Source of the DNA: CBDHDN01 sp965261585
Lineage (GTDB): Bacteria > Pseudomonadota > Alphaproteobacteria > UBA6615
Direction of reading: 5' to 3'
Length of the DNA: 49,197 nucleotides
NCBI GenBank assembly: GCA_965261585.1
Contig: CBDHDN010000005.1
Location: 1-49,197 of the forward strand
Within the stretch, counting starts at the first letter, position 1. Every line of letters starts with the position of its first letter. Position numbers and translations under genes: made by a program. Under the pieces are notes generated by a model, which was not told the DNA's origin, did no database searches, and saw only the letters and a program-made list of their open reading frames with translations. Below are positions 8,777 through 22,150 of this stretch, one piece after another.

Positions 8777-9799
8777 CTACGGGCTCAAATAAGCGGGTGG
8801 TTCGCGGTGCGGCCGCCGCGTCAACCGCCCGAGCGCGCGTTGGCGCAGCCGCATGGCGGCTTCGACTTCGCTGACCTCCAACTCCGCGAGATCGCGTTGG
8901 CGCACGATGCTGACGTCGGCACTGCGCGGCGCGCACAACTTGGGATCGGAGGCATGGGAAAACAAGACGACGCCCGGCGTGCCGGCGATGCTGATCAGGT
9001 GCATCGGGCCCGTGTCGTTGCCGACCGCGCCGGCGGCGCCGCGCGCCAACGCGACGATCTCCTCGAACGAGGTCTGGCCGGTGAGGTCGCGGACCGCCGG
9101 GCATGCCGCCGCGATCGCCGCGGCCACGTCGAGCTCCGCCGCCGCGCCGATGACGACCGGCGCCAGGCCGCGCGCCGCCAGCCGCTGCGCCAGGCCTGCG
9201 AAGCGCGCCGCCGGCCAGCGCTTTTCCGGCCGATGCCGTGCGCCGCCCGGCACCAGCAGCACGTAGCGCCCATCGAAGCCGAACCGGCCGATGTCCGCGG
9301 TGACGCCGGCGAGGCTGGGCAGCGGCACGTTGCGGATACCGGCAATGTGCAGCTGCTCGGCCTGGCGCTCGATCGTATGCATCAGATGGCGCCGCGGATT
9401 GTCGTGCGGGTGGGAGCAATTGCGCGCAACACCCGACCATTCGAGGCCGTTCGCATGCCCGGAGACGCCGCTCAGCAGGCGGTGGTAGATCGCCGAGCGG
9501 TCCGACGTCTGCAAGTCATAGACCCGCGCGAAACCGCCGCGCCGCAGCCGCCGGCGCAAGCCGTACCAGCCGATGACGTTCCACAGCTTCGGTCGCCGGT
9601 CGAGCAGCACCTCGTCGAACCAGCCGCAGGCCCGGGCCAGCGATTGGTACGGCGGCGTCGTCAGCAGCGAGATGTGCGCCTCGGCATGGGCGGCGCGGAT
9701 GGCGTTGAACGGACCCGTGGCCTGGACGAAGTCGCCCAGGGCGCCGAGCTTGATGACCAGGATGTTCTTGGCCGTCGCGGCCGTGGCCGCGCTGTTCAT
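8777..9799 (-). CDS. Glycosyltransferase family 9 (ADP-heptose:LPS heptosyltransferase-like)
   Basis: A 340-residue GT9 protein of the type that adds heptose or a related sugar to the LPS inner core on the cytoplasmic side of the inner membrane. The N-terminal motif NILVIKLGALGDFVQATGP and the C-terminal VGNDTGPMHLISIAGTPGV are the family signatures, the latter forming the ADP-sugar pocket. The start ATG at 9799 overlaps the stop of the preceding GT4 gene in ATGA, so the two are translationally coupled. The acceptor and donor cannot be read from sequence, and no complete ADP-heptose pathway is present in the window, so I do not assign WaaC, WaaF or WaaQ. Confidence 0.85.
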   Translation of the reverse strand: MNSAATAATAKNILVIKLGALGDFVQATGPFNAIRAAHAEAHISLLTTPPYQSLARACGWFDEVLLDRRPKLWNVIGWYGLRRRLRRGGFARVYDLQTSDRSAIYHRLLSGVSGHANGLEWSGVARNCSHPHDNPRRHLMHTIERQAEQLHIAGIRNVPLPSLAGVTADIGRFGFDGRYVLLVPGGARHRPEKRWPAARFAGLAQRLAARGLAPVVIGAAAELDVAAAIAAACPAVRDLTGQTSFEEIVALARGAAGAVGNDTGPMHLISIAGTPGVVLFSHASDPKLCAPRSADVSIVRQRDLAELEVSEVEAAMRLRQRALGRLTRRPHREPPAYLSP

Positions 9800-11088
9800 T
9801 GGGCCGGCGTTGCGCGTCCGGCCAGCAGCTCGGCATAGACCGTCAGTGTCCGGTCGCACATGGCTCGCTTGGTGTAGTGCGTGTGCACGTGCCCGATGGC
9901 GTCTTCAGCCAGCCGCTCGCGGGCCGCCGCGTTGAGCGCCAGGGCGCGCCGCAGGCCGGCCGCCAGCGAGCCCGCATCGCCCGGCGCAAAGCTCCAGCCT
10001 GTCTCGCCGATCTTGACCTGCTCGACGACGCCGCCGTGGTTGGAGACGACGACGGGCCGGCCCATCGCCTGGGCCTCGGCGACGATACGCCCGAAGCCCT
10101 CGGGCTCGGTCGACGCCGAGACGACGACGTCGGCCAGCATGTAGGCCGCCGGCATGTCGGCGCAGTGGCCGGTGACATGGACGACGCTGTCCAGCTCGCG
10201 CGCGGCGATGCGCGATTCCAGCTCGCGGCGATAGCGGTTGCGTCCCTGATCGGCGCCGACCAGCAGGCAGCGGACCTCGCCGCCGCCAAGCTGGGCGAGC
10301 GCGTCGATCAGCACGGTATGCCCCTTCCAGCGCGTGAGCCGGCCCGGCAGTATGATCACCGGCATGCCGTCCGGCAGCGACCACTGACGGGCCAGTTGGA
10401 TCAGCCGCTCCGGGCTGACGCTGCCGGCATTGAAGACGTCCGTATCGACGCCGCGCGGCACGACGCGCAGGCGCGCCGGATCGACCTTGTAGTTGTCCTG
10501 AACGTGCTGCGCCGTGAACTGCGAGTTGGCGATGACCAAATCGCCGCGCACCATGACCGAGTTGTACCAGCGCTTCAGCGCCCCCCTGGTACCGTAGCTG
10601 CCGTGAGCCGTGGTGACGAAGTGACGGCCGCAGCGATGGGCCGCGGCCAGGGCGCTCCACGCCGGCGCCCGGCTGCGGGCATGCACGATGTCGATTTCGT
10701 GCTGCTGAATGGCGCTGGCCAAGCGTTCCACGTTGGCCCGCATGACCAGCGGGTTCTTCGACGCCAGCGGCATCGGCACATGGACGGCACCGGTCCGCTC
10801 CAGCTCGTGCAGGCGCTGGCCGCCCGACGAGGCGACGACGGCGGTGCCGCCGGCGGCGCTCAGGGCATCGGCGATGTCGATCGTGCTGCGCTCGACGCCG
10901 CCGCCGCCGACCTCGACGGCCGGCAGGACCTGCAGCACGCGCGGCCGGCCGCCGGTCCACAGGGGTTCGCCGGCGCGGCGATCGGCGACCGACTCGACAC
11001 CGTTGGTCGTGTTAAGGCCTTCCGTCACCGCCTGATCTCGATCGACCAAACCGTCATGGCCCGTCTGCTGTAATTGGCGCTCAGGCAT
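9796..11088 (-). CDS. Glycosyltransferase family 4, LPS-type
   Basis: GT-B fold retaining glycosyltransferase of about 430 residues. Visible features: N-terminal Rossmann half with VLQVLPAVEVGGGGVERSTI, the central GRLTRWKGHTVLIDALAQL segment and the C-terminal donor-binding motif ASTEPEGFGRIVAEAQAMG, where the EPEGFG pair of acidic residues contacts the nucleotide sugar in this family. ATG 11088 is used; a GTG at 11109 is in frame, and family similarity only begins about 50 residues in, so the start is uncertain. Coupled by a 4-nt overlap to the downstream GT9 gene, which points to a joint role in LPS core or other surface glycan assembly. Confidence 0.85.
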   Translation of the reverse strand: MPERQLQQTGHDGLVDRDQAVTEGLNTTNGVESVADRRAGEPLWTGGRPRVLQVLPAVEVGGGGVERSTIDIADALSAAGGTAVVASSGGQRLHELERTGAVHVPMPLASKNPLVMRANVERLASAIQQHEIDIVHARSRAPAWSALAAAHRCGRHFVTTAHGSYGTRGALKRWYNSVMVRGDLVIANSQFTAQHVQDNYKVDPARLRVVPRGVDTDVFNAGSVSPERLIQLARQWSLPDGMPVIILPGRLTRWKGHTVLIDALAQLGGGEVRCLLVGADQGRNRYRRELESRIAARELDSVVHVTGHCADMPAAYMLADVVVSASTEPEGFGRIVAEAQAMGRPVVVSNHGGVVEQVKIGETGWSFAPGDAGSLAAGLRRALALNAAARERLAEDAIGHVHTHYTKRAMCDRTLTVYAELLAGRATPAQ

Positions 11089-11231
11089 AATCAGCGCATC
11101 GCCTACCACAAGATGCCGGGCGGCGCACCCTGCGTTGTCTCCTCGGCGGCCTTAAATCCGACATGACGGGGGAAAAGGCAACCCACGTTTCGCAATGGGC
11201 CGCATCGGCTGTCGAGCCCGCGCGACCTGGC

Positions 11232-12170
11232 TCACCTCTCGGCTGCCGTCGCGTCGCTCTGCGACAGCAGCGCGGCCAGCCCCAAGCGATAGTTCGGATA
11301 GGCGAGCCGAACGCCGAGCTCGTCCTTGATGCGGTTGTTCCACACACGCTTGTTGTCGGCATAGAAGCCGCGCGCCATGGCGCTGAGCACCGCGTCGGCG
11401 AACGGGATCTCGGGCGGTGGCGCGACGCCCAGCAGCGCACAGGCGTGGGCGATGACGTCCTGCGGCGGCGCCGCCTCGTCGTCGCAGACGTTGTAGCAGC
11501 GCCCCGCGTTGGCCCGCGCCATCGAGGCCCGCACGACCGTCGCCACGTCGTCGACATGGATGCGCGAGAACACCTGGCCCGGCTTGACGATCCGGCGGGC
11601 CTGGCCGCGCCGCACCGTCGCCAGGGCATTGCGGCCGGGCCCGTAGATGCCGGCCAGGCGAAACACGTGCACCGGCACGCCGGAGCGTTGCGCGAGCGCG
11701 AGCCAGGCCTGCTCCGCGGCGACCCGGCTTCGGCCGCGCGGCCCGGTGGGCGTCAGCGCCGCGTCCTCGTCGGCCCACTCGCCGCCACGATCGCCATAGA
11801 CCCCTGTGGTCGACAGATAGCCGCCCCAGGCCAGCGCCGGGCCATGCTCGGCAAGCGCCGCGCCGTGGTGGTCGACGACCGGATCGCCGGCCTCGTCGGG
11901 CGGCACCGAGCTCAACAGGTGGGTGACGCCGGCCAGGGCCGCGGTCGGATCGTCCAAGGGCCGGTCGCGGTCGAACAGGACCGGCTCGATGCCGGCGGCC
12001 GCCAGACCGGCCGCCTTGGCGGCGCTGCGGCAGGTGCCGCGCACGCGCCAGCCTTCGCCCGGCGGGTCGGCGGCCGACCGGTCCTCGGCCAGCAGGCGCG
12101 CGGCGAGCACACGCGCGCTGTACCCCAGGCCGAAACAGAATAGGATGGGCGGTTTCGCAGCCTTTGCCAT
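11232..12170 (-). CDS. NAD(P)-binding SDR/epimerase-like protein (YeeZ-like)
   Basis: A 312-residue atypical short-chain dehydrogenase/epimerase. The Rossmann start CFGLGYSARVLAARLL (residues about 11-26) has a GxGYxA nucleotide-binding loop; later come YLSTTGVYGDRGGEW and VFRLAGIYGPGRNAL, typical of the extended SDR/YeeZ group, and the C-terminal NNRIKDELGVRLAYPNYR common to these proteins. The usual YxxxK catalytic pair is not clearly present, so it may be a reductase of different specificity or a non-catalytic sensor. ATG 12170 is chosen over ATG 12179 because it opens the Rossmann strand directly. Substrate unknown. It is divergent from the TPR gene. Confidence 0.75.
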   Translation of the reverse strand: MAKAAKPPILFCFGLGYSARVLAARLLAEDRSAADPPGEGWRVRGTCRSAAKAAGLAAAGIEPVLFDRDRPLDDPTAALAGVTHLLSSVPPDEAGDPVVDHHGAALAEHGPALAWGGYLSTTGVYGDRGGEWADEDAALTPTGPRGRSRVAAEQAWLALAQRSGVPVHVFRLAGIYGPGRNALATVRRGQARRIVKPGQVFSRIHVDDVATVVRASMARANAGRCYNVCDDEAAPPQDVIAHACALLGVAPPPEIPFADAVLSAMARGFYADNKRVWNNRIKDELGVRLAYPNYRLGLAALLSQSDATAAER

Positions 12171-12218
12171 GATCGTCACTTGCGCTCCCCGCGTCGGTTG
12201 GCAACTCTAGGGGCCGCC

Positions 12219-13031
12219 ATGACGGCACGACAAGTCATGTGTATCGGGCGCGCCCGTATCGCGCGCGCCGCCCCCCTCGGCCTGGCCGCCTTGGCCATCG
12301 GGACCGCGCTGCCCGCGCCGGCCGTGGCCCAACAGGCGCTCGCCGACCTGTCCGACCCCGTCGCCTACGAGCGCTGTTTGGCGCACGCCAAGTCCGACCC
12401 CGAGGAGGCGTTCGAGGACGCGATCGCCTGGCGCGACGCCGGCGGCGGCCCCGGCGCGTTGCACTGTACGGCACTGTCGCTGGTTGGCCTCGGCCAGTTC
12501 GAGGAGGCGGCGGGACGGCTGGAGGACCTAGCCCAATCGATGAAAACGTTCGCACCGGCGGCGCGTGCCGACGTGCTGGGCCAGGCGGCACGCGCGTGGC
12601 TGAGCGCCGGGCGTGCCACCCGCGCCTTTGCCGCCGCCAGTGCCGGCCTGGCCCTCGACCCCGACAATGTGGAGCTGATCGTCGACCGCAGCGAGGTGCT
12701 GGCCAGTGCCGCCAACTACTGGGAGGCGCTGGACGACCTCAACCGCGCGCTCGAGCTCGACCCCGACCAAATCGACGCCCTGATCTTCCGCGCCACCGCC
12801 TATCGCTATGTCGACGCGCTGGATCTGTCGCGCGACGATCTGTCGCGCGCCCTGGCGATGGCGCCCGGCAACGTCGACGCGCTCGTCGAGCGCGGCATCG
12901 TGCGCCGCCTCGACGGCGACGACGTCGGCGCCCGCGCCGACTGGCTGCGCGTGCTGGAACTAGCGCCGACCGGGGCAGCAGCGGACAACGCCCGCGCCAA
13001 CCTGGCGCGGCTCGATGTGCGGGTGGAGTAG
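12219..13031 (+). CDS. Exported TPR-repeat protein
   Basis: A 270-residue protein with an Arg-rich start and a hydrophobic stretch (APLGLAALAIGTALPAPAVA) ending in AVAQQA, a plausible signal peptidase site. The mature part consists of helical TPR-like repeats: GQFEEAAGRLEDLAQ, AGRATRAFAAASAGLALDP, NYWEALDDLNRALELDPDQ, DALDLSRDDLSRALAMAPG and DDVGARADWLRVLELAPTG. TPR units mediate protein contacts; the partner is unknown. An internal ATG at 12237 (MCIGRARIA) would give a shorter N-region before the signal sequence. It stands alone, convergent with the GST gene downstream and divergent from the SDR gene. Confidence 0.75.
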   Translation: MTARQVMCIGRARIARAAPLGLAALAIGTALPAPAVAQQALADLSDPVAYERCLAHAKSDPEEAFEDAIAWRDAGGGPGALHCTALSLVGLGQFEEAAGRLEDLAQSMKTFAPAARADVLGQAARAWLSAGRATRAFAAASAGLALDPDNVELIVDRSEVLASAANYWEALDDLNRALELDPDQIDALIFRATAYRYVDALDLSRDDLSRALAMAPGNVDALVERGIVRRLDGDDVGARADWLRVLELAPTGAAADNARANLARLDVRVE

Positions 13032-13050
13032 AGCACCCGCGCCGCGGCGG

Positions 13051-13719
13051 TCAAAAATCCAAGTCGGCGTAGTGCTTGGGCGGCGGGACGCCGGGGATGT
13101 TGTCGCCGAGCAGTGGTCGGAAACTGGGCCGTGACTTGACGCGGGCGTACCATTCCTTGGCCGCCGCATGGTCGCCCCACGGCACGTCGCCCAGGTAATC
13201 GACGCAGCTGAGCTGGGCCGCCGCGGCGGCGTCGGCAAGCGAGAAGGTATCGCCGCCGAGCCAATGGCGGCGCTCCATCAAATAGGCGATGTAGCGCAGG
13301 TGCGTCGTGATGTTGGCGACGCCCGCCCGGATCGCCGCGGAGTTCGGCTCGCCGCGCCCGAGAAAGCGCTTGTCGATCTTCTCGTCGACCAGGTTGCGGG
13401 TGACCTCGCGCTGGTACTTGAGGCTGAACCAGGCGACCAGCCGCCGCACCTCCGCCCGCGCCGCGGCGCCGTCGCCGATCAGCACCGGCGCGCCGTAGAC
13501 CTCGTCCAGATATTCGCAGATGGCACCGGAATCGACGATGACGCCGCCGTCCTCGTCGACCAGCACCGGCACTTCGGCGGCCGGGTTGCGGGCAAGGAAC
13601 GCCGGGCGCCGCTCCCACACCTTTTCCGTCTCGCAATGAAAGTCGAGCTTCTTCTCGGCCAGGACGATGCGGACCTGGCGCGCGAACGGACACAGCGGCA
13701 GGTGATAGAGCGTGCGCAT
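13051..13719 (-). CDS. Glutathione S-transferase family protein, FzlA-like
   Basis: 222 residues with an N-terminal thioredoxin-fold GST domain (YHLPLCPFARQVRIVLAEKK, then NPAAEVPVLVDEDGGVIVDS with the cis-Pro that normally binds glutathione) and an all-helical C-terminal domain (LGGDTFSLADAAAAAQL). The short tail PPPKHYADLDF and the WERRPAFLARNPA segment resemble FzlA, the alphaproteobacterial GST homologue that binds FtsZ and licenses constriction. I judge this by recalled family appearance only, so a generic detoxifying GST remains possible. It ends convergent with the TPR gene. The 160 nt upstream, before gltB's stop codon, hold nothing I can identify. Confidence 0.75.
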   Translation of the reverse strand: MRTLYHLPLCPFARQVRIVLAEKKLDFHCETEKVWERRPAFLARNPAAEVPVLVDEDGGVIVDSGAICEYLDEVYGAPVLIGDGAAARAEVRRLVAWFSLKYQREVTRNLVDEKIDKRFLGRGEPNSAAIRAGVANITTHLRYIAYLMERRHWLGGDTFSLADAAAAAQLSCVDYLGDVPWGDHAAAKEWYARVKSRPSFRPLLGDNIPGVPPPKHYADLDF

Positions 13720-13880
13720 GGACCGGACATTAGTGCATTGCCCGATCGGACGGAAACCGGAACAGGCGTGTGACCGCCAAGGGCGCTCCGATCAGGTCAA
13801 TGGCCACCGGTTTGGAAGAGTCGCGATCGGTGCGCCTTCGCCTTACGCCTGGGTCCGGTGTTCCTCCACGCGCGGCCCTC

Positions 13881-18458
<4,578 letters not shown>

Positions 18459-18478
18459 GATCGTTGCCCCTCCCGGGC

Positions 18479-19939
18479 CTAGGATGCCGCGGCCAGGGGC
18501 GCGCCCTGGTCCTGCTGCGCCACACCCTCCTTAAGATAGCCGTGAACCGCGTCCGCGGCCGCGCGGCCATCGCGGATCGCCCACACGACGAGGCTCGCAC
18601 CCCGCACGACGTCGCCGGCGGCGAACACGCCGGCGAGGCTCGTCACGCCGGTCCGGAAGTCCGCCTTGATCGTGCCCCAGCGGGTGAGCGCCAGGGCCGG
18701 CTCGTCGAACAGCTGCGGCAGATCCTCCGGGTCGAAGCCAAGCGCCTTGATGACCAGATCGGCCGGCAGCGTGAACTGGCTGTCCTCGACCGGCTCCGGC
18801 GCCTGGCGCCCCGTGGCATCCGGCACGCCGAGACGCATGCGGTGGGCGCGCACACCGCTGACCACCTCGTCGCCCAGGAACGCCTCGGGCGCCGACAGCC
18901 AAACGAACTCGACGCCCTCTTCCTCCGCGTGGCTGACCTCGCGCAGCGAGCCCGGCATATTCTCACGATTGCGGCGATAGAGGCACTTGACCGACCTGGC
19001 GCCCTGGCGCACGGCCGTGCGCACACAGTCCATCGCGGTATCGCCGCCGCCGATCACGACCACGTCCTTGCCGTTGGCGTCGAGGCTGCCGTCGTCGAAC
19101 GCCGGCACGTCGTCGCCCAGCCCCTTGCGGTTCGACGCGGTGAGGAACGTCATCGCGGGAAACATGTTGGCGAGCCCGGAGCCGGGCATCCGCACGTCGC
19201 GCGCCTTGTAGACACCGGTCGCGATGAGAATCGCGTCGTGCCGGTCGCGCAGCCCGGCCAGGCTGGCGTCGCGCCCGACCTCGAAGTTCTGGTGCAGGCG
19301 AACGCCACCGTCGGCCAGCCACTCCGAGCGGCGCTCGACCACGTGCTTCTCGAGCTTAAAGTTGGGAATGCCGTAGATCAACAGGCCGCCGGCGCGGTCG
19401 TAGCGGTCGTAGACGTCGACCTGATAGCCACGCCGCCGCAGCATGTCGGCCGCCGCGAGGCCACCGGGGCCGGCCCCGATGATGCCGACGGATTGGGGCC
19501 GCTCGCGCGGCGGCCGGATCGGCTTCACCCAGCCTTTTTCGAACGCCATTTCGGTGATGTACGTCTCGACCGAGCCGATCGTCACCGTGCCATGGCCGGC
19601 CTGCTCGATGACGCAGTTGCCCTCGCACAGCTTGTCCTGCGGACAGATGCGGCCACACACTTCGGGGAACGTGTTGGTCGACGCGGCGACCTCATAGGCC
19701 TCCTCGAGGCGACCCTCGGCAGTCAACAGCAGCCAGTCCGGAATGTTGTTGTGCAGCGGGCAGTGCACCTGACAGAACGGGATGCCGCACTGGGAACACC
19801 GCGCCGCCTGCTGGGCCGCGCGTTCCGCGGCGAAACCGCCATAGATCTCCTGCCACGTCCGCCGCCGCGCCTCCGGCGCGCTCTTGTCGGGCATTTCGCG
19901 CGCCACGTCGACGAACTGCAGCATTCCGGTCGACATCAT
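18479..19939 (-). CDS. gltD: Glutamate synthase (NADPH) small subunit
   Basis: Beta subunit of GOGAT that oxidises NADPH and passes electrons through Fe-S clusters to the GltB FMN; 486 residues. The N-terminal domain carries the cysteine-rich sets CSQCGIPFCQVHCP and CGRICPQDKLCEGNC. Two nucleotide-binding folds follow: FAD site GIIGAGPGGLAAADML and NADPH site VVVIGGGDTAMDCVRTA, with the closing FAD motif GVFAAGDVVRG. Two consecutive ATG codons (19939 and 19936) are available behind a GGGGAAG ribosome-binding sequence. It precedes gltB by 20 nt. The ORF extends upstream with a non-conserved stretch that I exclude. Confidence 0.97.
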   Translation of the reverse strand: MMSTGMLQFVDVAREMPDKSAPEARRRTWQEIYGGFAAERAAQQAARCSQCGIPFCQVHCPLHNNIPDWLLLTAEGRLEEAYEVAASTNTFPEVCGRICPQDKLCEGNCVIEQAGHGTVTIGSVETYITEMAFEKGWVKPIRPPRERPQSVGIIGAGPGGLAAADMLRRRGYQVDVYDRYDRAGGLLIYGIPNFKLEKHVVERRSEWLADGGVRLHQNFEVGRDASLAGLRDRHDAILIATGVYKARDVRMPGSGLANMFPAMTFLTASNRKGLGDDVPAFDDGSLDANGKDVVVIGGGDTAMDCVRTAVRQGARSVKCLYRRNRENMPGSLREVSHAEEEGVEFVWLSAPEAFLGDEVVSGVRAHRMRLGVPDATGRQAPEPVEDSQFTLPADLVIKALGFDPEDLPQLFDEPALALTRWGTIKADFRTGVTSLAGVFAAGDVVRGASLVVWAIRDGRAAADAVHGYLKEGVAQQDQGAPLAAAS

Positions 19940-20207
19940 GGACTTCCCCGCTCGCGATCCCGGCCGCGCCACCCGCCCTATCGGTGCGTCCGGCACCACA
20001 ATGCGCCTCAAACAAACACGAATTAGGTCAGATTATCTGGCCATTTTATGTGCGAGACCACCACCAAGCTGACGAACTGAGGGCATTAGCCCCTATAAGT
20101 CAATTGATTGGTAACGAATCGAGACTAACTCGGTTTTAACCCCGCCTGCCCAATGGTGATAAGAGAGGCGCCCTGGGGCCAAAAATGCCCCCACGCAGGA
20201 GCTCGGC
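19940..20207. promoter_or_regulatory. Divergent gltD / uppP intergenic region
   Basis: This 268-nt gap is clearly more AT-rich than its surroundings, as expected for a region holding two divergent promoters. A TTGACT hexamer on the minus strand (20103 to 20098) could be a -35 element for gltBD, but the matching -10 (TCAGTT after 17 nt) is poor. An AGGAG ribosome-binding site for uppP lies at 20197-20201, 6 nt before its GTG. An imperfect GGGGC/GCCCC hairpin is present around 20174-20193. I found no convincing sigma-54 site. Confidence 0.4.
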
Positions 20208-21005
20208 GTGGAATTTTTGAATATCGCAGTATTGTCCGTGATCCAAGGTATCACGGAATTCCTGCCGATTTCGTCGTCGGGCCACTTGATACTGGTGCCG
20301 GCGCTGACCGGCTGGCCCGACCAGGGCCTCGCCATCGACGCGGCCGTGCATGTCGGTACCCTGGGCGCGGTCATCGTGTATTTCTGGCGCGACCTCGTCC
20401 AGATGATCCGCGGCTTGTCGCAGCTCGCGATCGGCCGGCGCAGCCCCGCCGCCTTGCTGGCGCTGAACCTGGTGATCGGCACGATTCCGGTCGTCGTCGT
20501 CGGCTTCCTGTTCCGCGACTTCATCGAATCGAGCCTTCGCGCGGTCGAGGTCATCGCCTGGGCGACGATCGGCTTCGGTGTGCTGCTGTTGATCGCCGAC
20601 CGCTTCGGCCTGACCATGCGGCGCCTCGAAAACCTCGGCCTGAGCGACGCCGTCATCATCGGCCTGGCCCAGGTCTTGGCACTGGTGCCCGGCACCAGCC
20701 GCTCCGGCATCACGATGACGGCGGCGCGTCTGCTCGGCTATCAGCGGGCGGATGCGGCACGGTTTTCCATGCTGTTGTCGATCCCGGTCATCGCCGGCGC
20801 CGGCGTGCTGATCGGCCTGGAGCTGCAGCAGGCCGGCAACGTCCAACTCGGCCTAACGGCCGCGCTGGCCTCCCTGCTCGCCTTCTGCACGGCCTTGCTG
20901 GCGATCGCCTTTCTGATGCGCTGGCTGCGCAGCGCCAGCTTCATGCCGTTCGTCGTCTACCGACTTGTGCTTGGCGCCGGACTGCTGGCCTGGCTTTATC
21001 TCTGA
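20208..21005 (+). CDS. uppP: Undecaprenyl-diphosphatase UppP (BacA)
   Basis: Integral inner-membrane enzyme that converts undecaprenyl diphosphate to the monophosphate lipid carrier used for peptidoglycan and surface glycans. The 265-residue protein has the two family motifs: the (E/Q)xxxE-type motif in IQGITEFLPISSSGHLIL (residues about 13-30) and PGTSRSGITMTAARLLGY (about 163-180), plus at least seven hydrophobic segments. It starts at GTG 20208, supported by AGGAG with 6-nt spacing. It is monocistronic and convergent with the NDUFA9-like gene 44 nt downstream. Confidence 0.97.
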   Translation: MEFLNIAVLSVIQGITEFLPISSSGHLILVPALTGWPDQGLAIDAAVHVGTLGAVIVYFWRDLVQMIRGLSQLAIGRRSPAALLALNLVIGTIPVVVVGFLFRDFIESSLRAVEVIAWATIGFGVLLLIADRFGLTMRRLENLGLSDAVIIGLAQVLALVPGTSRSGITMTAARLLGYQRADAARFSMLLSIPVIAGAGVLIGLELQQAGNVQLGLTAALASLLAFCTALLAIAFLMRWLRSASFMPFVVYRLVLGAGLLAWLYL

Positions 21006-21049
21006 CGCCCCAGCCTCTGACGCGCAGTGCCAGCCCAGCCCGTGCCAGG

Positions 21050-22000
21050 CTAGCCGGCGCGCAGGGGCCGCACCCCGCCACGCGGCCGATAGCGGGCCAG
21101 ATAAGTGGGCAGCAAGGCCTCGACCGCCGTCGGCTCGATGCCGAGCGCGGCCAGGCCCGGCACATCGGCACCGACGACGTTGTCCGATTTGAGCTGCTTC
21201 AGCTGGTCGCGGGTCAGCGGCGGACGCGGCAGCAGCTCGAGGAACATCGCCTGCAGTCCGCCGATCGCGAACGGAACCGGCACCAGCATGCGCCTGCGCT
21301 CGATCGTCGTCACCACCAGGCGCATCAGCTCGGCGAACGAGTAGACCCGCGGACCGCCCAGCTCGTAGGCCTGACCGGCGGCCGCGGGATCGTCGAGCAC
21401 GGCCATGACGGCGGCGGCGACGTCGCCGACATAGACCGGCTGGAACCGCGTCTTGCCGCCGCCATAGAGCGGCAGCACCGGCAGCAACCGCGCCAGGCCC
21501 GCGAACAGGTTGAAGAAGCCGTCCTCGCGCCCGAAGACGATCGACGGCCGCAGGATCGTCGCCGCCGGGAAATGTTCGCGCACGGCGGCCTCACCGGCCG
21601 CCTTCGAGCGGGCGTATTCCGAGCGCGCATCCCGGTCGGCGCCGATTGCCGAGATATGCACCAGCCGCTTGCCGCCGGCCGCGGCGGTCGCACGGGCGAT
21701 CCGGGCGGCGCCCTCGACATGGATCGAGCCGAACTTGTGCCGGCCGCTTTCGTAGAGGATGCCGACCAGGTTGATCACGGAGTCGGCGCCGGCGACGACG
21801 CGCTGCACCGCCGCCTCGTCGAGCAGGTTCGCCCGCACCGGCGTGACCTGGCCGACGTCGCCCAGCGGCTTCAGGAACTTGGCCGCTTCCGGGTTGCGCA
21901 CGGCCACGGTGACCACGGCGCCACGGTCGGCCAGTTGCTCGACGACGTAGCGGCCGATGAAACCCGATCCGCCGAAGACGGTTGCCCGCGCTATCGCCAT
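21050..22000 (-). CDS. Complex I NDUFA9-subunit-like atypical SDR
   Basis: 316 residues, an extended/atypical SDR of the group that includes mitochondrial complex I subunit NDUFA9. The NAD(P)-binding loop is TVFGGSGFIGRYVVEQLADR (residues about 7-26). Later conserved segments are VINLVGILYESGRHKF, the YARSKAAGEAAVR stretch with the YxxxK-like pair, TILRPSIVFGREDGF, FQPVYVGDVAAAV and YELGGPRVYSFAELM. ATG 22000 opens the Rossmann fold directly. In alphaproteobacteria such proteins are common and are thought to bind NADPH structurally; association with NDH-1 here is an inference from family only, as no nuo genes are in view. Confidence 0.85.
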   Translation of the reverse strand: MAIARATVFGGSGFIGRYVVEQLADRGAVVTVAVRNPEAAKFLKPLGDVGQVTPVRANLLDEAAVQRVVAGADSVINLVGILYESGRHKFGSIHVEGAARIARATAAAGGKRLVHISAIGADRDARSEYARSKAAGEAAVREHFPAATILRPSIVFGREDGFFNLFAGLARLLPVLPLYGGGKTRFQPVYVGDVAAAVMAVLDDPAAAGQAYELGGPRVYSFAELMRLVVTTIERRRMLVPVPFAIGGLQAMFLELLPRPPLTRDQLKQLKSDNVVGADVPGLAALGIEPTAVEALLPTYLARYRPRGGVRPLRAG

Positions 22001-22150
22001 CCGATTGCCCCCGCATCGCCGGCCCGGGCAAGCGTCAGTCCCCCTTGCCGATCGGTCGCTGTATAGCCCCCCTGCCCGGACCTGCCAAGATGGCGGCACC
22101 GCGCCCATGTTGACATCGCTTCACGCCAGCGTTAGCAGACGCCAGCGGCC

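Noticed and set aside
19940..20207. Sigma-54 promoter for gltBD
   Set aside because: rpoN is nearby and gltBD is a nitrogen gene pair, so I looked for a GG-N10-GC element with TGGC/TTGC cores; none was convincing.
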